Part shown: in pieces, positions 5,305 through 7,562 of the stretch
Layout of the letters: each line of letters starts with the position of its first letter
Position numbering within the stretch: position 1 is the stretch's first letter
Origin: an uncultured Lachnospiraceae bacterium
Lineage (GTDB): Bacteria > Bacillota > Clostridia > Lachnospirales > Lachnospiraceae
Length of the DNA stretch: 7,562 nucleotides
Direction of reading: 5' to 3'
Assembly: GCA_910585395.1 (NCBI GenBank)
Contig: CAJUCK010000050.1
Span: 7,527-15,088, forward strand
Translations under genes and position numbers: made by a program
The notes under the pieces: model-generated
The model's database searches: none
Told to the model about the DNA's origin: nothing
The model's input: only the letters and a program-made list of their open reading frames with translations

Positions 5305-7284
5305 ATGCTGAGACAAGAAGGAAATCGTATTATATTTCATTATGATGCAGAAGAGCTTTGGATAGAACCCTGGGGAGAACATGCAGTGCGTGTCCGTGCT
5401 ACCAAGAACGCAGAGATGCCTTCAGAGAATTGGGCGCTTGCCGAACAGAAGCTTCCCCAAGCAATAAGTATCAATATTACAGAACAAGGAGCAGACCTTA
5501 AGAATGGAAAGCTGCAGGTGCATATCACAGAGGGCGGAAAGATTACTATGTATAATCACAAAGAAGAACTTCTTTTGGAAGAATACTGGAGAAACCGCCG
5601 AGTACTGACAGATCCCAAATGCAGCGCTATTGAGGTGGAGGCGAGAGAGTTTTGTCCCAATATCGGCGGTGATTACCATCTGACCATGCGTTTTGAATCT
5701 TTGAGCCGCGATGAGAAAATATATGGTATGGGACAGTACCAGCAGCCGTATCTGAATCTCAAAGGACTGGATCTGGAGATGGCCCACCGGAATTCTCAGG
5801 CAAGCGTGCCTTTTGCCATTTCCTCTCTGGGCTATGGACTGCTGTGGAATAATCCAGGAATAGGCAGGGCGGTCTTTGGCAATAACATTATGAGCTTTGA
5901 AGCTTATGGAACGAAAGTACTGGATTATTGGTTTACAGCAGGTGATACCCCGGCAGAGATCGAGGAAGGGTATGCCAGGGCAACTGGAACTGTGCCGATG
6001 ATGCCAGAGTATGGTCTTGGGTTCTGGCAGTGCAAACTGCGTTACCAGACCCAGGAAGAGCTTCTTAAAATTGCCAGAGAGTATAAGAAGAGGAATCTTC
6101 CATTAGATTTGATTGTAATAGACTTCTTCCACTGGCCCAGACAGGGAGAGTGGAAATTTGACCCCGTATATTGGCCGGACCCAGACGCCATGGTGAAGGA
6201 ATTAAAAGAAATGGGCGTTGAATTGATGGTTTCCATATGGCCGACTGTGGACCGTGAGAGCGAGAACTATAAGGAGATGCTGGAGAAAGGCTATCTGATT
6301 CGCACGGAAAGAGGGTTTCGGGCAGGACTTGATTTTCAGGGGGCGACGATTCATTTTGACGCTACCAATCCAGGCGCCAGAGAGTACGTATGGGAAAAGG
6401 CAAAGAAAAATTACTATGATAAAGGAATAAAAGTGTTCTGGCTGGATGAAGCGGAGCCTGAATACACGGCATATGATTTTGACAACTACCGTTATTATGC
6501 AGGGACAGATTTGGAAATCGGAAATATTTATCCTGTGGAATATGCGCGTACTTTTTATGAGGGAATGGAGCAGGAGGGACAGGAAAATATTGTCAATCTG
6601 TTACGGTGTGCATGGGCAGGAAGTCAGAAATACGGCGCATTAGTGTGGTCTGGAGATATCGCTTCCAGTTTCGGCAGCATGAAAAACCAGCTTGCAGCAG
6701 GGCTTAATATGGGGCTTGCGGGAATCCCCTGGTGGACTACTGATATTGGAGGCTTCCATGGCGGTGACCCCAATGATCCCAAATTTCGGGAATTGTTTGT
6801 GCGCTGGTTTCAGTGGGGCGCTTTCTGTCCTGTAATGCGTCTTCATGGAGACCGGGAGCCCAGACAGCCGCAGGCAGGAACTACTGGAGGCGCCGCATGC
6901 TGTTCAGGAGCAGCCAATGAAGTTTGGAGCTATGGGGAGGAAGTATATCATATCTGTGAGAAATATATGTGCATGAGAGAGGACATGCGGGGGTATACTA
7001 GAAGGCTTATGATGGAGGCACATGAGAAGGGAACTCCAGTTATGCGGACTCTGTTCTATGAATTCCCCCAGGATGAAATGTGCTGGAAACTGGAAGATGA
7101 ATATATGTATGGCGATAAACTTTTGGTGGCGCCAATTTTAGAAGCTGGAGTGACGATGCGCAGAGTATACCTTCCCAGAGGGGCATCCTGGAAGGATTGT
7201 GAGACAAATACAGTATATGAAGGAGGAACCATTCTGGATAAGCCAGTGACACTGGCAGAAATGCCTGTATTTTTGAAAATGTGA
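5305..7284 (+). CDS. Glycoside hydrolase family 31 alpha-glycosidase, alpha-xylosidase-like, cytoplasmic
   Basis: This 659-residue retaining exo-glycosidase would remove terminal alpha-linked sugars (xylose or glucose) from imported oligosaccharides. No signal peptide or membrane segment is present, so it acts in the cytoplasm. An N-terminal beta-sandwich domain (about 1-225) includes YGMGQYQQ near 140-147. The catalytic (beta/alpha)8 barrel follows from about 230: VIDFFHW with Asp273, the predicted nucleophile Asp381 in FWLDEAEPE (377-385 region), and the predicted acid/base Asp451 in VWSGD. WWTTDIGGF (Asp480) and MRLHGDREP (Arg512, His514) are the usual GH31 sugar-binding motifs. C-terminal beta domains run from about 590, including YMYGDKLLVAPIL. 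The WLDEAEPE form of the nucleophile motif favours the xylosidase-like branch over classic alpha-glucosidases, but substrate assignment remains tentative. The ATG follows AAGGAG (5288-5293) with an 11-nt spacer, slightly long. The gene starts 19 nt after the permease stop, so it belongs to the same operon. Confidence 0.94.
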   Translation: MLRQEGNRIIFHYDAEELWIEPWGEHAVRVRATKNAEMPSENWALAEQKLPQAISINITEQGADLKNGKLQVHITEGGKITMYNHKEELLLEEYWRNRRVLTDPKCSAIEVEAREFCPNIGGDYHLTMRFESLSRDEKIYGMGQYQQPYLNLKGLDLEMAHRNSQASVPFAISSLGYGLLWNNPGIGRAVFGNNIMSFEAYGTKVLDYWFTAGDTPAEIEEGYARATGTVPMMPEYGLGFWQCKLRYQTQEELLKIAREYKKRNLPLDLIVIDFFHWPRQGEWKFDPVYWPDPDAMVKELKEMGVELMVSIWPTVDRESENYKEMLEKGYLIRTERGFRAGLDFQGATIHFDATNPGAREYVWEKAKKNYYDKGIKVFWLDEAEPEYTAYDFDNYRYYAGTDLEIGNIYPVEYARTFYEGMEQEGQENIVNLLRCAWAGSQKYGALVWSGDIASSFGSMKNQLAAGLNMGLAGIPWWTTDIGGFHGGDPNDPKFRELFVRWFQWGAFCPVMRLHGDREPRQPQAGTTGGAACCSGAANEVWSYGEEVYHICEKYMCMREDMRGYTRRLMMEAHEKGTPVMRTLFYEFPQDEMCWKLEDEYMYGDKLLVAPILEAGVTMRRVYLPRGASWKDCETNTVYEGGTILDKPVTLAEMPVFLKM

Positions 7285-7299
7285 TAGGAGGGATTGAAT

Positions 7300-7562
7300 A
7301 TGAAAAAGAAGAAATTATTCCAGGGTAAGCGGTTTCTTGCTGGTGTCCTGGCAGCTGCTATGGCTTTTGGGCTTGCCGGAACTGCGAAAGAAGGCGGAGA
7401 AGTTCAGGCAGCGGAAACCAGCAGACAGGTTCTCACTGTGAATATGAAAGAGACTACTGGGGATATTCTGCATGGCGCTGCGGGATTCTTATACGGAATC
7501 AGTAATGAAGAGATTCCTACCAATAATACCATGGTGCCTTTAAAGCCAAAAGTGCTGTGTAC
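7300..7562 (+). CDS. Secreted protein, N-terminal fragment (3' truncated by window edge), possible extracellular glycosidase
   Basis: Only the first 87 codons are present. AGGAGG at 7286-7291 lies 8 nt before the ATG at 7300, and the gene starts 15 nt after the GH31 stop, so it is probably in the same operon. The translation begins MKKKKLF, followed by a hydrophobic core around residues 12-29, giving a Sec signal peptide; cleavage is plausible after Ala29 (GTA) or near Ala37/38 (VQAA). No lipobox Cys is present. The mature start runs TVNMKETTGDILHGAAGFLY, then a GISNEEIPTNNT and PLKPKVL segment. The LHGAAGFLYGIS stretch resembles the first barrel strand region of secreted clan GH-A type hydrolases such as GH39-like proteins. 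That is an impression from pattern memory and is not established. The C-terminal anchor, catalytic residues and full size are outside the window. Confidence 0.8.
   Translation, partial: MKKKKLFQGKRFLAGVLAAAMAFGLAGTAKEGGEVQAAETSRQVLTVNMKETTGDILHGAAGFLYGISNEEIPTNNTMVPLKPKVLC

Noticed and set aside
4982..5311. A 109-codon open frame overlapping the end of the second permease in another frame
   Set aside because: The permease frame has full family motifs through its C-terminus. The alternative frame has no recognisable domain and no ribosome binding site at its start.
5422..5787. A 121-codon minus-strand open frame inside the GH31 gene
   Set aside because: It lies antisense to the conserved GH31 N-terminal domain, has no convincing ribosome binding site, and its translation shows no recognisable protein family.

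Overview
The window looks like a chromosomal carbohydrate-utilisation locus from a low-to-moderate GC Gram-positive gut-type bacterium, most likely a Clostridia/Lachnospiraceae member. This rests on strong AGGAGG Shine-Dalgarno sites before almost every gene, a lipoprotein-type binding protein with an acidic Ser/Glu/Asp-rich linker, a YesM/YesN-style two-component pair, and an ABC importer with no ATPase gene beside it. The genus is inferred from style only. All genes are on the + strand and tightly packed.

Layout: (1) positions 2-502 hold the C-terminal part of a YesM-family sensor histidine kinase whose 5' end lies outside the window. It overlaps by 4 nt (ATGA) with (2) a YesN-type response regulator (499-2031) with a receiver domain and an AraC-type DNA-binding domain. 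(3) A 117-nt intergenic region (2032-2148) carries a possible promoter and a long imperfect inverted repeat that ends right at the next ribosome binding site. (4) A CUT1-type sugar-binding lipoprotein starts at 2149. Its reading frame breaks near 3244-3247, and the missing conserved C-terminus continues in the -1 frame to 3461. (5) A strong intrinsic terminator/attenuator (3475-3508) separates the binding protein from (6) two MalF/MalG-like permeases (3535-4437 and 4437-5285, overlapping by 1 nt). (7) A cytoplasmic GH31 alpha-glycosidase, alpha-xylosidase-like (5305-7284), follows after 19 nt. (8) The N-terminus of a secreted protein with a signal peptide (7300 to the window end) is cut off by the window edge.

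Working model (inference): the kinase/regulator pair senses an extracellular oligosaccharide or the loaded binding protein and activates the transport operon. The binding protein and permeases import the oligosaccharide using an ATPase encoded elsewhere (MsmX/MsmK-like). GH31 then removes terminal alpha-xylosyl or alpha-glucosyl residues in the cytoplasm. The truncated secreted protein may act on the polymer outside the cell. The terminator between binding protein and permeases would yield more binding protein than membrane components.

I found no CRISPR array, mobile element, tRNA or rRNA, and no clearly new type of system. The points most worth checking are the frameshift in the binding protein, the inverted repeat beside its ribosome binding site, and the identity of the truncated secreted protein.
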